Source: RGIG3009 sp045595845 (lineage in GTDB: Bacteria > Bacillota > Clostridia > Oscillospirales > Acutalibacteraceae). From it: a stretch of 30,306 bases of DNA. A program made the translations under genes and the position numbers. Every line of letters begins with the position of its first letter. Within the stretch, counting starts at the first letter, position 1. The DNA lies in contig JAZOBF010000017.1 of assembly GCA_045595845.1 (NCBI GenBank), positions 1-30,306 on the forward strand, in the 5' to 3' direction. Under the pieces are notes generated by a model. It saw only the letters and a list, made by a program, of their open reading frames with translations, was not told the DNA's origin and made no database searches. Below are positions 14,837 through 23,255 of this stretch, piece after piece.

Positions 14837-15711
14837 TTGCCGAGCAGATCCGAAAGATTGCTCTGAATCTTTTCGGCGACATCGGGTTTGTTCATGGAGT
14901 AGACGTGTACATTGGTGATACCGTTGGCAAACAAATCGATGATTTGATCGGTCGCATACGCAATTCCCGCCTGTTTCATCGCGGCGGGATCACCGCCGAA
15001 CTTATCCACCAAACTCTTAAAGCGTTGAGGCACGGACGAGCCGGACAGCTTGACGGCACGCTCCACCTGACCGGCGTTGGTAATCGGCATAATTCCGGGG
15101 ATTACCGGCGCCGTCACGCCCGCCTCGCGTATTTTATAGAGGAAATTATATAACAGGTTATTATCAAAAAACATCTGCGTCGTCAAAAAATCACAACCGG
15201 CATCCACTTTTTCTTTCAGTCGCCGGATGTCCTCTTTCTGGTCCGCACTTTCGGGATGGATTTCGGGATAGCACGCACCGCCGATACAAAAATCGGGATT
15301 TTCCGCTTTGAGTTCTCGCACCAAATCCACCGCATACCGATAGTCCCACCCCGAACGGTCGGCGTGTTCCAGTTCGGCGGGCACATCGCCGCGAAGTGCC
15401 ATCACATTTTGAATCCCCGCCGCCTTAATGGCTTTGATTTTCTCAGCAACCGTTTGTCTGGTCGAGGACACACAGGTCAAGTGTGCCAAGGTCGGAACGC
15501 CGTAGCGTTCCTTGATATTTTTGGCAATATCAAGTGTATAGCGACTCGTGCCGCCGCCGGCACCGTAGGTTACGCTCATAAAAGACGGACGAAGCCGCGC
15601 GATTTGCTCGGTAGCGTTTTTCACGCTGTCAAAAGCCGTTTCGGTTTTGGGCGGAAACACCTCAAATGACAAGGATAAGGTCCCGCTTTTTAATAAATCC
15701 GCGATTTTCAT
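14833..15711 (-). CDS. metF: Methylenetetrahydrofolate reductase
   Basis: It reduces 5,10-methylene-THF to 5-methyl-THF with an FAD cofactor, supplying the methyl donor for the MetH encoded two genes downstream. The 292 residues match the bacterial family length. Motifs are SLSFEVFPPKT (about 13-23), TYGAGGGTSRYT, HLTCV, NVMALRGDVP and TTQMFFDN. I chose ATG 15709-15711, with GAGGG 6 nt upstream; an ATG two codons earlier abuts the ribosome site. It is the first gene of the methionine operon and overlaps the activation gene by ATGA. Confidence 0.97.
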   Translation of the reverse strand: MKIADLLKSGTLSLSFEVFPPKTETAFDSVKNATEQIARLRPSFMSVTYGAGGGTSRYTLDIAKNIKERYGVPTLAHLTCVSSTRQTVAEKIKAIKAAGIQNVMALRGDVPAELEHADRSGWDYRYAVDLVRELKAENPDFCIGGACYPEIHPESADQKEDIRRLKEKVDAGCDFLTTQMFFDNNLLYNFLYKIREAGVTAPVIPGIMPITNAGQVERAVKLSGSSVPQRFKSLVDKFGGDPAAMKQAGIAYATDQIIDLFANGITNVHVYSMNKPDVAEKIQSNLSDLLGK

Positions 15712-15733
15712 ATACATCCCTCGATTCTCCCCT

Positions 15734-15762
15734 ATTTTAACACTCTCTTTTATCAGAATCAA
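15734..15762 (-). promoter_or_regulatory. Promoter of the metF operon
   Basis: On the minus strand, TTGATT (15757-15762), a 17-bp spacer and TAAAAT (15734-15739) lie just before metF. The leader is too short for an S-box or T-box, so any regulation by methionine would have to be through a protein. It is back to back with the T-box promoter, 17 bp between their -35 boxes. Confidence 0.85.
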
Positions 15763-15779
15763 GTTTTTGCGGCAAATAC

Positions 15780-15808
15780 TTGACAACTTGCGACGGCGAT
15801 GCTATACT
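15780..15808 (+). promoter_or_regulatory. Promoter of the T-box/trpB transcript
   Basis: TTGACA (15780-15785), a 17-bp spacer and TATACT (15803-15808) form a near-consensus promoter. Transcription would begin near 15815 and enter the T-box leader. Confidence 0.9.
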
Positions 15809-15814
15809 GAGTGC

Positions 15815-16095
15815 AAATGTAACACAAACCGTTGAAGCGGAAGTAACGGCGTTGATGCCTTCACAGAGAGCCCGTGGTGCTGGGAATCGGGCAAGAAACA
15901 CATCGTCAAATGGGCCGCTGAGGGTGCAGTCAAATGTGCACAGGCACAGAGTATTCTGCAACGCGAGGACATGCGTCAGTTGTTAGGGATATGATAGTAT
16001 CCCGCACGAGTGCACGGGATTCCCGTGAATCAAGGTGGTACCGCGGATAAGTTGCTTATTCGTCCTTGGCAGACTCATCTGCCGAGGATTTTTTT
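15815..16095 (+). promoter_or_regulatory. T-box riboswitch leader, predicted tRNA-Trp specific
   Basis: The leader senses uncharged tRNA and prevents early termination. Stem I closes by AGCGG (15836-15840) with CCGCT (15915-15919). The specifier loop has the AGTA motif on its 5' side (15842-15845). The 3' side reads CAAATGGG, so the triplet followed by a purine and the closing stem is TGG (15911-15913), the Trp codon. The AGAGAGCCCGTGGTGCTGGG segment is the usual distal region. The T-box AAGGTGGTACCGCGG is at 16032-16046. The terminator is an 11-bp stem (16063-16073 with 16078-16088, one G-U pair) with seven T residues. The downstream trpB agrees with the Trp call. Confidence 0.95.
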
Positions 16096-16113
16096 ATTTG
16101 AGAAGGTGCCCAT

Positions 16114-16611
16114 ATGAACACACGCATCCAACGCCTTGTTACAGTCTCCCTGCTCGCCGCCATAACCTTTGTAGCGACCACCCTGTTCCGTCTCCCCTCA
16201 CCACTGGGAGGGTATATCAATTTGGGTGACAGTGCCGTGCTGTTAGCCGGTTGCCTCTTGTCCCCTGTTTACGCTTTCTTGACTGCCGGTATCGGTTCGG
16301 CACTCGCCGATGTAGCCGCCGGTTATGTGTTGTACGCCCCCGTCACCTTTCTCATCAAAGGCGGTATGGCACTACTCGCGGGGCTGGTCTTTCGATGGCG
16401 TCGCCAAACACTCGGCTCAACCCTGCTGGGCGGCTGCTTGGCAGAGGTCATCATGATCATCGGCTATTATGTATTTGAGGGATTTGTGTACGGATTCATC
16501 CCCTCGCTCATCAATATCCCGCCCAACGCCGTTCAAGGCGCCGCAGGACTGGTACTTGGCACCGTTATGGTGCACATCTTTCACCATCATATCAGGGGGA
16601 ATCTATCATGA
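16114..16611 (+). CDS. ECF transporter S component, probably for tryptophan or indole-related substrate
   Basis: The 165-residue protein has five to six hydrophobic helices and the ECF S-component signature of the COG4720-type family: GGYINLGDSAVLLAG, then GIGSALADVAAGYVLYAPVT and FLIKGGMALLAGL. Such proteins bind the substrate in the membrane and use a shared EcfA-A'-T energising module, which is not in this window. Regulation by a Trp T-box and an ATGA overlap with trpB argue that the substrate is tryptophan or a precursor such as indole. That assignment is inference, since S components of this family carry many vitamins. AGAAGG lies 7 nt before the ATG. Confidence 0.8.
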   Translation: MNTRIQRLVTVSLLAAITFVATTLFRLPSPLGGYINLGDSAVLLAGCLLSPVYAFLTAGIGSALADVAAGYVLYAPVTFLIKGGMALLAGLVFRWRRQTLGSTLLGGCLAEVIMIIGYYVFEGFVYGFIPSLINIPPNAVQGAAGLVLGTVMVHIFHHHIRGNLS

Positions 16612-17825
16612 ACTTTAACGGCATTGATTTTGACACATATTTCAAACACTATCCCGATGAAAACGGCTTTTTCGGGAAATACGGCGGTGCTTACATCTCG
16701 GACGACTTAAAGCAAGCCATGGCAGAGATAACCGAAGCCTATTTTACCATCTGCAAATCCAGCCGTTTCATCAGCGAGCTGCGACGTATCCGCAAGGATT
16801 TCCAAGGTCGCCCCACCCCCATCTCGTATCTGGAACGCCTGTCGGGCTCGCTTGGCAATGTGCAACTGTATGTCAAGCGCGAAGACTTAAATCATTCGGG
16901 TGCGCACAAGCTGCACCACTGCATGGGTGAAGCATTGCTTGCCAAATACATGGGTAAGAAAAAGGTCATTGCAGAGACGGGTGCAGGCCAGCACGGCGTC
17001 GCACTTGCCACCGCCGCCGCGTATTTCGGCCTGGAATGTGACATTTACATGGGCTCGGTAGATATTAAAAAGCAGGCCCCCAATGTCGCCCGCATGAAGA
17101 TTCTCGGCGCGAATGTCGTCGAAGTCACTCACGGTCTTGCCACCCTAAAGGAAGCGGTAGATGCAGCATTTGAAGCATACGCCAACGAGTACAAGGACGC
17201 TATCTATTGCATCGGCTCGGTACTGGGCCCCCACCCGTTCCCCATGATGGTACGCGATTTCCAGAGCGTGGTCGGTATTGAAGCGAGAGAGCAATTTCTC
17301 GGCATGACGGGCGAGTTGCCGGATGCGGTGGTCGCGTGCGTGGGCGGCGGCTCCAATGCGGCGGGTATGTTCGCGGGCTTCTTAAACGATCCCGTTGACC
17401 TATACGGCGTTGAACCGCTGGGCAAAGGCCCCAAACTCGGCGATCACGCCGCCTCCCTCAAATACGGTACAGAGGGAATCATGCACGGCTTTAACAGCAT
17501 CATGCTCAAAGACGAAAACGGCGAACCCGCACCGGTATATTCCGTTGCAAGCGGTTTGGACTACCCATCGTCCGGTCCGGAGCACGCGTTCTTGCGTGAT
17601 TTGGGCAGAGTAAAATACGATGTGGTGGATGACGAAGAAACCATTGATGCATTCTTCACCCTTTCCCGTCTGGAAGGCATTATTCCCGCGATTGAAAGTG
17701 CCCACGCCGTCGCCTACGGCATGAAACTCGCCAAACAACTCGGCAAAGGTTCCATTCTCATCAACTTGTCGGGACGCGGCGACAAGGATATGGACTATAT
17801 TCTCCAAAACTACGGCATCCGCTGA
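16608..17825 (+). CDS. trpB: Tryptophan synthase beta subunit, without a trpA partner nearby
   Basis: It joins indole and L-serine to make L-tryptophan with pyridoxal phosphate. The 405 residues fit the TrpB1-like form. The PLP lysine is K101 in HSGAHK, the catalytic glutamate E123 in AETGAGQHG, the phosphate loop GGGSN is at 246-250, and SGRGDKD near the end holds the serine that contacts the pyridine nitrogen. The usual HKINN after the lysine is HKLHH here, an uncommon change next to the active site. There is no trpA or other trp gene in the unit, so the substrate is probably free indole brought in or made elsewhere. Start ATG overlaps the previous stop (ATGA). Confidence 0.95.
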   Translation: MNFNGIDFDTYFKHYPDENGFFGKYGGAYISDDLKQAMAEITEAYFTICKSSRFISELRRIRKDFQGRPTPISYLERLSGSLGNVQLYVKREDLNHSGAHKLHHCMGEALLAKYMGKKKVIAETGAGQHGVALATAAAYFGLECDIYMGSVDIKKQAPNVARMKILGANVVEVTHGLATLKEAVDAAFEAYANEYKDAIYCIGSVLGPHPFPMMVRDFQSVVGIEAREQFLGMTGELPDAVVACVGGGSNAAGMFAGFLNDPVDLYGVEPLGKGPKLGDHAASLKYGTEGIMHGFNSIMLKDENGEPAPVYSVASGLDYPSSGPEHAFLRDLGRVKYDVVDDEETIDAFFTLSRLEGIIPAIESAHAVAYGMKLAKQLGKGSILINLSGRGDKDMDYILQNYGIR

Positions 17826-17844
17826 TATATCTGTCAAAAAAGAA

Positions 17845-17879
17845 ACTGCCAAGTGTTTTAAAACACTTGGCAGTTTTTG
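17845..17879. terminator. Bidirectional terminator between trpB and the transport cluster
   Basis: A perfect 30-bp palindrome (17845-17859 with 17860-17874) is flanked by a T run on the plus side and an A run on the other, so it can end trpB transcription and that of the convergent permease gene. Confidence 0.95.
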
Positions 17880-17891
17880 TATATAGAGGAA

Positions 17892-18809
17892 TTATTCCCA
17901 TCTGCGAATGCACAGACGATTATACAGGCCGAAAACCACACCGATGGCCACAAATACAATACCAAAATACAACCACAGCATTGCGGAACTTTGGTCATAG
18001 ATTTGTTTCTCGCGCAACAGCGCAAACGCCTGCATCATGAGCGGATTATCGGAAGCCGTGAAGAGTTGGATCATCGTGTAGATCAAAACCAGCGTAATCA
18101 CATGGCGCAAACTCGGCACGGTGACCATCCAAAATTCTTCCCATTTGTTGGCACCCTCAATCTTGGATACCTCATACAACTGGGCGGGGATACTTTGCAG
18201 ACCGGCCAAGAACAAAATCGTTTGCACACCGCAGCTCCAGATGATACTGAACACATTGGCTAACAGACGCGCTAACATGGCGGTGATTTGATCCGGCATT
18301 TCCAAGCTCAACAGAATGCTTTGAAAATCCAGCACGCCGCCGTATTCGCCGTCTTGTGTGGAAGCGCTTGCCAAATTGAAGATCGGCACATTAATACGGT
18401 AGCTCTGTAACACCGGAATGATAGGCGATGTCGCGATGATGATGGGCAGCGAAAAAATGGCACGGAAGACGGTACGACCGGCAAATTGCTGATTCAGCAC
18501 CACCGCCAAAATCAAGCTCAACGCCAACACTAACGGGAGCGTGTAACCAATCAGGCCCAACGAACTTGTCAAGTTGGTGACATAGTTGGGATCGGCATTT
18601 AAGTTGTAGTTGAAATGTTCCAGACCTGCAAAGGTAAGCGTCATACCTTCCTCGGTAATCTGCGTATGGGAAAAAGCGTAAATGAACGAGGAAATAAGCG
18701 GAACCATGAAAAACAACAACAATCCTAACGCCCAGTGTGCAACGAAGGTATACCCCATGCGTTCACGACGGGCAATCAAACTGGATTGTTTGCGACCAAA
18801 CAGTTTCAT
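17892..18809 (-). CDS. Sugar ABC transporter permease, third of the cluster
   Basis: The 305-residue inner-membrane protein has about six hydrophobic helices and the EAA loop (about 213-233, EVSKIEGANKWEEFW) by which binding-protein-dependent permeases dock the ATPase. It resembles the AraP/LplB/UgpA class. Compared with the permease at 24218 it has a long insert (about 140-165, with SASTQDGEYGG) between helices. It is the last gene of the cluster, 19 bp after the DUF5696 lipoprotein gene, with AGGAGG 9 nt before the ATG. Three permeases to one binding protein is more than a normal heterodimer, so it may form an alternative pair or a homodimer. Confidence 0.85.
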   Translation of the reverse strand: MKLFGRKQSSLIARRERMGYTFVAHWALGLLLFFMVPLISSFIYAFSHTQITEEGMTLTFAGLEHFNYNLNADPNYVTNLTSSLGLIGYTLPLVLALSLILAVVLNQQFAGRTVFRAIFSLPIIIATSPIIPVLQSYRINVPIFNLASASTQDGEYGGVLDFQSILLSLEMPDQITAMLARLLANVFSIIWSCGVQTILFLAGLQSIPAQLYEVSKIEGANKWEEFWMVTVPSLRHVITLVLIYTMIQLFTASDNPLMMQAFALLREKQIYDQSSAMLWLYFGIVFVAIGVVFGLYNRLCIRRWE

Positions 18810-18828
18810 AGTGTGTTACCTCCTCTCA

Positions 18829-21051
18829 TCAATATCGGACTTCAAAGCCGGCCAATTCGCCAACCGGCGATTCAGCAGCCGCTTTGCTATGGTTGACATA
18901 CAGCGTTACGCCGTTATCGAAAACCGTTTCGGTAACCGCCTCCGACAACGCCGTGTAACGGACGATGGTCGCATCGGCAGTCTTCGCGTAAAAATCGCCG
19001 TATTTGCCCATGAGCTCCGTAATCAGTTGCTCATTTGCTTCAAAGTCACAAGCATACAACTTGTTTGCGCCCATACCGAGATACAACATATCGGTTTCCG
19101 ACAAAGCGGTATCGTACTCGTACAATACGGAGAAGCTCATGTTTGCACCGTATGCCAAAGTCTTGAGTATCGCACGCTGCGTATCCTCTACAACAGAAAG
19201 GGAATCACCGAAAATCGGTTTTATACCGTGGAATACCATTTCATAGAACGGAATTTCTTCATCCAACGCTTCGTGTCCGCCGTTATTGGTCGGGACATCA
19301 AACACCACGGTGGACGCGACGGCAGAATAGGCATTCGGGCCGCCCGCTACCATGTGACCGCCGTCTAATAAGGTTTTAATCGTAGCGGTTACATCATTCT
19401 GTGTGTTGCCCTTTGAAGTATACAACGGATCGGTAAAATCAGAATACGCCAACTGACCGAGTGTCCTCAAGCTGATGCCGGACACATTTTTCTTGTTTGC
19501 CATGCTCAATAATTTCTGCGTGAGCGTCGGCAATTGACTGCGGTTAATGAAATTATAGGTGTAATCCACCTTGCGTTCGCGTTGCGGTGTGCCGAGCGGA
19601 TACCCAACTACCTTACGCAAGCTGGCACTCTTGGCCGTATCCGAAAGAGTCGAGAAACCACTACCGGACCGTGTGAAACGCACCAAATCAAAGTCAGAGA
19701 ACAGTGATATGTTCTGTCCGGCGCAATACGCCTCCAGAGCTTCGCGCTCGGCATTGCTGCCGTAAATGGACGAGAACGAGAAGCCACCGGCTATTTTACC
19801 GGGATTCACGCCGCGGTCACCGAAACCAAGCAACCGAACCGTGGGGTTCGCGATAACCTTTTCCGCCAAAGATTCCAGCATACTTTGCGCTTGAGCAAAG
19901 GTGGTCGTAACAATCGTACTGTCACGCGGGATACCCAGAATGGAGCTGGTTACCTGTGCACCGCCCACAACGGTGAGCCCGTAACCGGCGGTGTTCGCCG
20001 TCTTAAGCAAAACACCGGTGCTCTCCAAATACTCACGGTAGCGTTTTGCCATGCCGTTATAGTCGGCATCCTCACCCGACAGCGGGAAATACGACAGCGT
20101 CGGGTTGATGGGCGTGCGCACGGTGGAGGTGACTTGATAGTAACTGCCACCGCCGAGAACGCCGGAGTTTGACATGTCGGTCGCAACCTGGTCATACCCG
20201 CGGATATAATAGGTGGGGTACACCGTGCTGTAACCGGTACGGGAGTTGCCGGTTTCCGCCTCAACGACCGCCATTTCCGCACCGTCTTTCATGACGCACA
20301 AAATGGCATCGTCACCGTTCTTGGCACCAAAAACGGGTAACCGAAGAGACTCACTTTCATCCTTAACCTCGTAATATGCACGCGAATAATCATCGCCGTA
20401 CACATACGCACTGTATTTACGGGTGCCGGCAGGAGTTTCATTGGCATACATCAAGGCACCGGAACCGGACGGAATCATTAAATACGAATCGTTTGCATTG
20501 AGAGCGGAGCACATAAACGGTGCAACCGAGACGGAAACGACCTTATAGGGATCTCCCTCCCTGAGGTTTTGGATATCCAGCGTCACATCCAGCGAATCCG
20601 CGCCCAAGGTGTAGATGACCGGAACGGCAACCTGCAACTTTTCAAAATAGTAGGTAACGCGAATGCCGTTTTCGACCTGTTCGCAAGACACCTTACCTTC
20701 CTCGACCGCTTCCGTATAACCACGGTAGACCTCCCATGATAAGTCTTCTTGCTTGACCGCTTGGATGGTGATGGTCGAATTCACATTGGCACTGGTACCG
20801 CCTTCTTGCAGATATTCATACGGGATGTTCGACCAGATCTTACCGGTCTGCACATCCTTGAGCATCACGCAATACGCGGTCTCATCCCAGATTAATTCAT
20901 ATGCGTCGTTGGACGCAATGACGCCACTCGCAACGGTAGATATCGTTGCGTTTTCGTCATAAACGGGATATTCCGTTGTTTTCGATGAGCTGCATCCCAC
21001 CATAGAGAGGAGTAGAACGCAGCAAATCATCAATAATACGCATTTTTTCAT
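18829..21051 (-). CDS. DUF5696-type lipoprotein of the carbohydrate transport cluster
   Basis: The 740-residue protein has a lipoprotein signal (lipobox SMVGC, Cys20), so it would sit on the outer face of the membrane. The N-terminal half looks beta-rich, with features of a carbohydrate-active-enzyme-like sandwich domain. The C-terminal half has alternating segments such as VRLLGFGDRGVNPG and NISLFSDFDLVRF, suggesting a TIM-barrel-like region. From memory, this fits the DUF5696 family found with YIP1 proteins and sugar permeases. No activity is known to me, but a surface role in binding or trimming an oligosaccharide is plausible. AAGGA lies 8 nt before ATG 21051; an ATG three codons earlier is too close to it. 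Confidence 0.75.
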   Translation of the reverse strand: MKKCVLLMICCVLLLSMVGCSSSKTTEYPVYDENATISTVASGVIASNDAYELIWDETAYCVMLKDVQTGKIWSNIPYEYLQEGGTSANVNSTITIQAVKQEDLSWEVYRGYTEAVEEGKVSCEQVENGIRVTYYFEKLQVAVPVIYTLGADSLDVTLDIQNLREGDPYKVVSVSVAPFMCSALNANDSYLMIPSGSGALMYANETPAGTRKYSAYVYGDDYSRAYYEVKDESESLRLPVFGAKNGDDAILCVMKDGAEMAVVEAETGNSRTGYSTVYPTYYIRGYDQVATDMSNSGVLGGGSYYQVTSTVRTPINPTLSYFPLSGEDADYNGMAKRYREYLESTGVLLKTANTAGYGLTVVGGAQVTSSILGIPRDSTIVTTTFAQAQSMLESLAEKVIANPTVRLLGFGDRGVNPGKIAGGFSFSSIYGSNAEREALEAYCAGQNISLFSDFDLVRFTRSGSGFSTLSDTAKSASLRKVVGYPLGTPQRERKVDYTYNFINRSQLPTLTQKLLSMANKKNVSGISLRTLGQLAYSDFTDPLYTSKGNTQNDVTATIKTLLDGGHMVAGGPNAYSAVASTVVFDVPTNNGGHEALDEEIPFYEMVFHGIKPIFGDSLSVVEDTQRAILKTLAYGANMSFSVLYEYDTALSETDMLYLGMGANKLYACDFEANEQLITELMGKYGDFYAKTADATIVRYTALSEAVTETVFDNGVTLYVNHSKAAAESPVGELAGFEVRY

Positions 21052-21089
21052 ACTGCACATCCTTCATACGGGAAAATCAATTACCACAC

Positions 21090-23216
21090 TTAAAAACTGG
21101 GCCTGAACATTACTTCCATGACGATGGAGTACAAGAAATTCCAGAACTGCTGAAGCAGAATCAGCATAATAAACGCAATGCAGATTGCCAAGATCATACC
21201 GACGATGGTTACCGCACCGGTAATCAGGAATTTCGGGAAAGTGTATTCATGGACGGCCATCATACCAACGGCTAACACATAGAATGTGTAAATCATAATA
21301 ACCGTTTGAATGCCGTTCATAAGCGCGCCGCCCGAAAGCGGAAGAATGTGAGACAATGCCACATAAATAAAGGTGAAGATAACAAGGGGGAATAAAGGAT
21401 ACACGGTTGCAATCAGAATCTCTTTTAACGATCCTTTACCGGAGAACAATGTGCACACCAACCAGTTGATGAAGCACCACAAAAGAACCAACCCAACCGT
21501 TTGCGCCAATGTGAACAACACATTGTAGGTTTGACCGCTGTTTTTGCAGAACAAGAACCCGGTTGAGGTCGCTTGCAGAGCCGACGAGAAGAAGAAGAGT
21601 ACAAGAATGATTAACGCGATGAGTACCGAGCCTTGCTTTTTGTATTTGATATCTTCAAAAGCACGGAACGGATGCGCCGACACCGCCAAGAATGTTTTAA
21701 CTTTGGTGTTTTGAATGAGAGGCTGCGTGCGTTTCTTCAGACGGACCATCAGCACACCGACGCCGATAATCAGCAACACAGCACCTGCAAAGAACCAAAT
21801 AAAGTAATCGGCAATATACTGCTTAATGACAATTTGCCATGCCAAATCGTAAGTAACATAATCCAAGCCTTTTTCGGCATAGACCAACGCGGCTTCATAG
21901 TCCTTGTCGCTGTACGCCGCATTTGCCAAGCCACGATACGCTAACTGGCAACCGGAATCCTGTGCCAGTACCTGCTCCCACAAGGGTTTGGCTTCCTGAT
22001 AGTCGCCGTTAAGCGTCAACTGCTGTGCTTTGAAGAACAAAGCGCCAAACTCGTTTTGCTCAAACACCGTAACTGACTCGGCCTTTTCATCGGCAACCAA
22101 CAACGAAGTACCTTGTATCGCCATGGCGATAGGCGTTTTAAATTTGCCGAGTTCGGTGCCGGATCCGATACCGCCGCCGAAAGTGCTGATCATATTGCAG
22201 TTGTTGTCGTAAATATAGATCAAACCGTAAGTACCGTCTAATGCGAAGATATAATCATCCGCATTCACATCAATAGCAATCAGGTTCTGTATACGCTTTC
22301 TGCCGAGATTCTTGGAAGATATGACCGTCTCCAAGAAGTTGAAGCTATCCGAAGCCGCGGCATTACCATCCGTATCGCGTCTCAATAGGATGTTGGCGCC
22401 ACTTGAACTGACCTTGCGGATTTGACCGGCAGAGTTAGAATTCACAGAAGTCATACCGGAACATACCGTTAAGTAGTTATCGGGATCAAGAGCCATGTCC
22501 ACGAATGCATACGGGAGAGTTTTTACGGAAGCTTGCTTTTTGGTTTCATTACTCGTCAGTTTATCAAACAAATACGAAATGGTATCCAACGCTGTGGCCT
22601 TGACACGGTTGGCACCGTAGAACCCTATAAATTCATTTTTAGGGGAATACGCCAAGGCACCGTAATAGCAACCCAAACTGATAACATACGCGTACCCGTC
22701 TTTATCCTTGATAAACCGTGTGGGTTGATAGTGAAGTTCATCGGGGATCAGCGGCGAATCCGGCAGCCCCCACGAATCTTTGTACAAACCGGTCGCGTCG
22801 GTAATCAAAATTCTGCCGTTATCGGTGTCCGCGATATACAAGTCACCGTTGGTATCCACAAAAACGCCCTTGGCACCGGCGAAGTTAATCTCCATGCCAT
22901 CCGCATCGCGCGCTGTGATAACCTCTTTGAGTGTATAGTCGGGATTCAAGACAAGAACCTTAGAATCGATACTGAGCAGGATATAGACCTCGCCGTTTTC
23001 CGTACAATAGAGGTCCGTCATTCCTGTCAGCGAATATTCAAGGCCCAAATCTTTCGCTGAGATCGTACGCGCTGCCGTATAGAGTTCACGAGAAAGTGCT
23101 TGCGTATAGTCGCCATTCGGCTCTGCCTTGTGAATGGACGCATCTGCCGCAACCCCAACACTCAGGACCGTGAACAGCAGTATGGCAACGCAAAGGGTTG
23201 AAATTATTTTTTTCAA
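21090..23216 (-). CDS. Beta-propeller/TPR/YIP1 membrane protein
   Basis: The 708-residue protein begins with a signal peptide (hydrophobic 4-22, then AADA). Extracellular NHL-like propeller repeats at about 60-390 show GVFVDTNGDLYIADTDNGRI and ALDGTYGLIYIYD. A TPR-like helical part follows (about 392-465, NGDYQEAKPLWEQVL), then a membrane helix (470-491) and a YIP1-type bundle of five helices from about 530 on. The cytoplasmic loop HPFRAFEDIKYKK is typical of YIP1 proteins. It starts with TTG, AGGTGG 6 nt upstream; no better start is visible. It is 39 bp upstream of the DUF5696 gene. The propeller could bind carbohydrate or the binding protein, and the YIP1 part could couple it to the permeases. 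This is inference. Confidence 0.8.
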   Translation of the reverse strand: MKKIISTLCVAILLFTVLSVGVAADASIHKAEPNGDYTQALSRELYTAARTISAKDLGLEYSLTGMTDLYCTENGEVYILLSIDSKVLVLNPDYTLKEVITARDADGMEINFAGAKGVFVDTNGDLYIADTDNGRILITDATGLYKDSWGLPDSPLIPDELHYQPTRFIKDKDGYAYVISLGCYYGALAYSPKNEFIGFYGANRVKATALDTISYLFDKLTSNETKKQASVKTLPYAFVDMALDPDNYLTVCSGMTSVNSNSAGQIRKVSSSGANILLRRDTDGNAAASDSFNFLETVISSKNLGRKRIQNLIAIDVNADDYIFALDGTYGLIYIYDNNCNMISTFGGGIGSGTELGKFKTPIAMAIQGTSLLVADEKAESVTVFEQNEFGALFFKAQQLTLNGDYQEAKPLWEQVLAQDSGCQLAYRGLANAAYSDKDYEAALVYAEKGLDYVTYDLAWQIVIKQYIADYFIWFFAGAVLLIIGVGVLMVRLKKRTQPLIQNTKVKTFLAVSAHPFRAFEDIKYKKQGSVLIALIILVLFFFSSALQATSTGFLFCKNSGQTYNVLFTLAQTVGLVLLWCFINWLVCTLFSGKGSLKEILIATVYPLFPLVIFTFIYVALSHILPLSGGALMNGIQTVIMIYTFYVLAVGMMAVHEYTFPKFLITGAVTIVGMILAICIAFIMLILLQQFWNFLYSIVMEVMFRPSF

Positions 23217-23255
23217 GACAATCCACCTAACTTTCGCTTGTCATTCTGCTTTTTC

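Noticed and set aside
18682..19368. Plus-strand open frame of 228 codons opposite the third permease and DUF5696 gene
   Set aside because: It is a shadow of the two genes on the other strand, with no ribosome site or recognisable domain.
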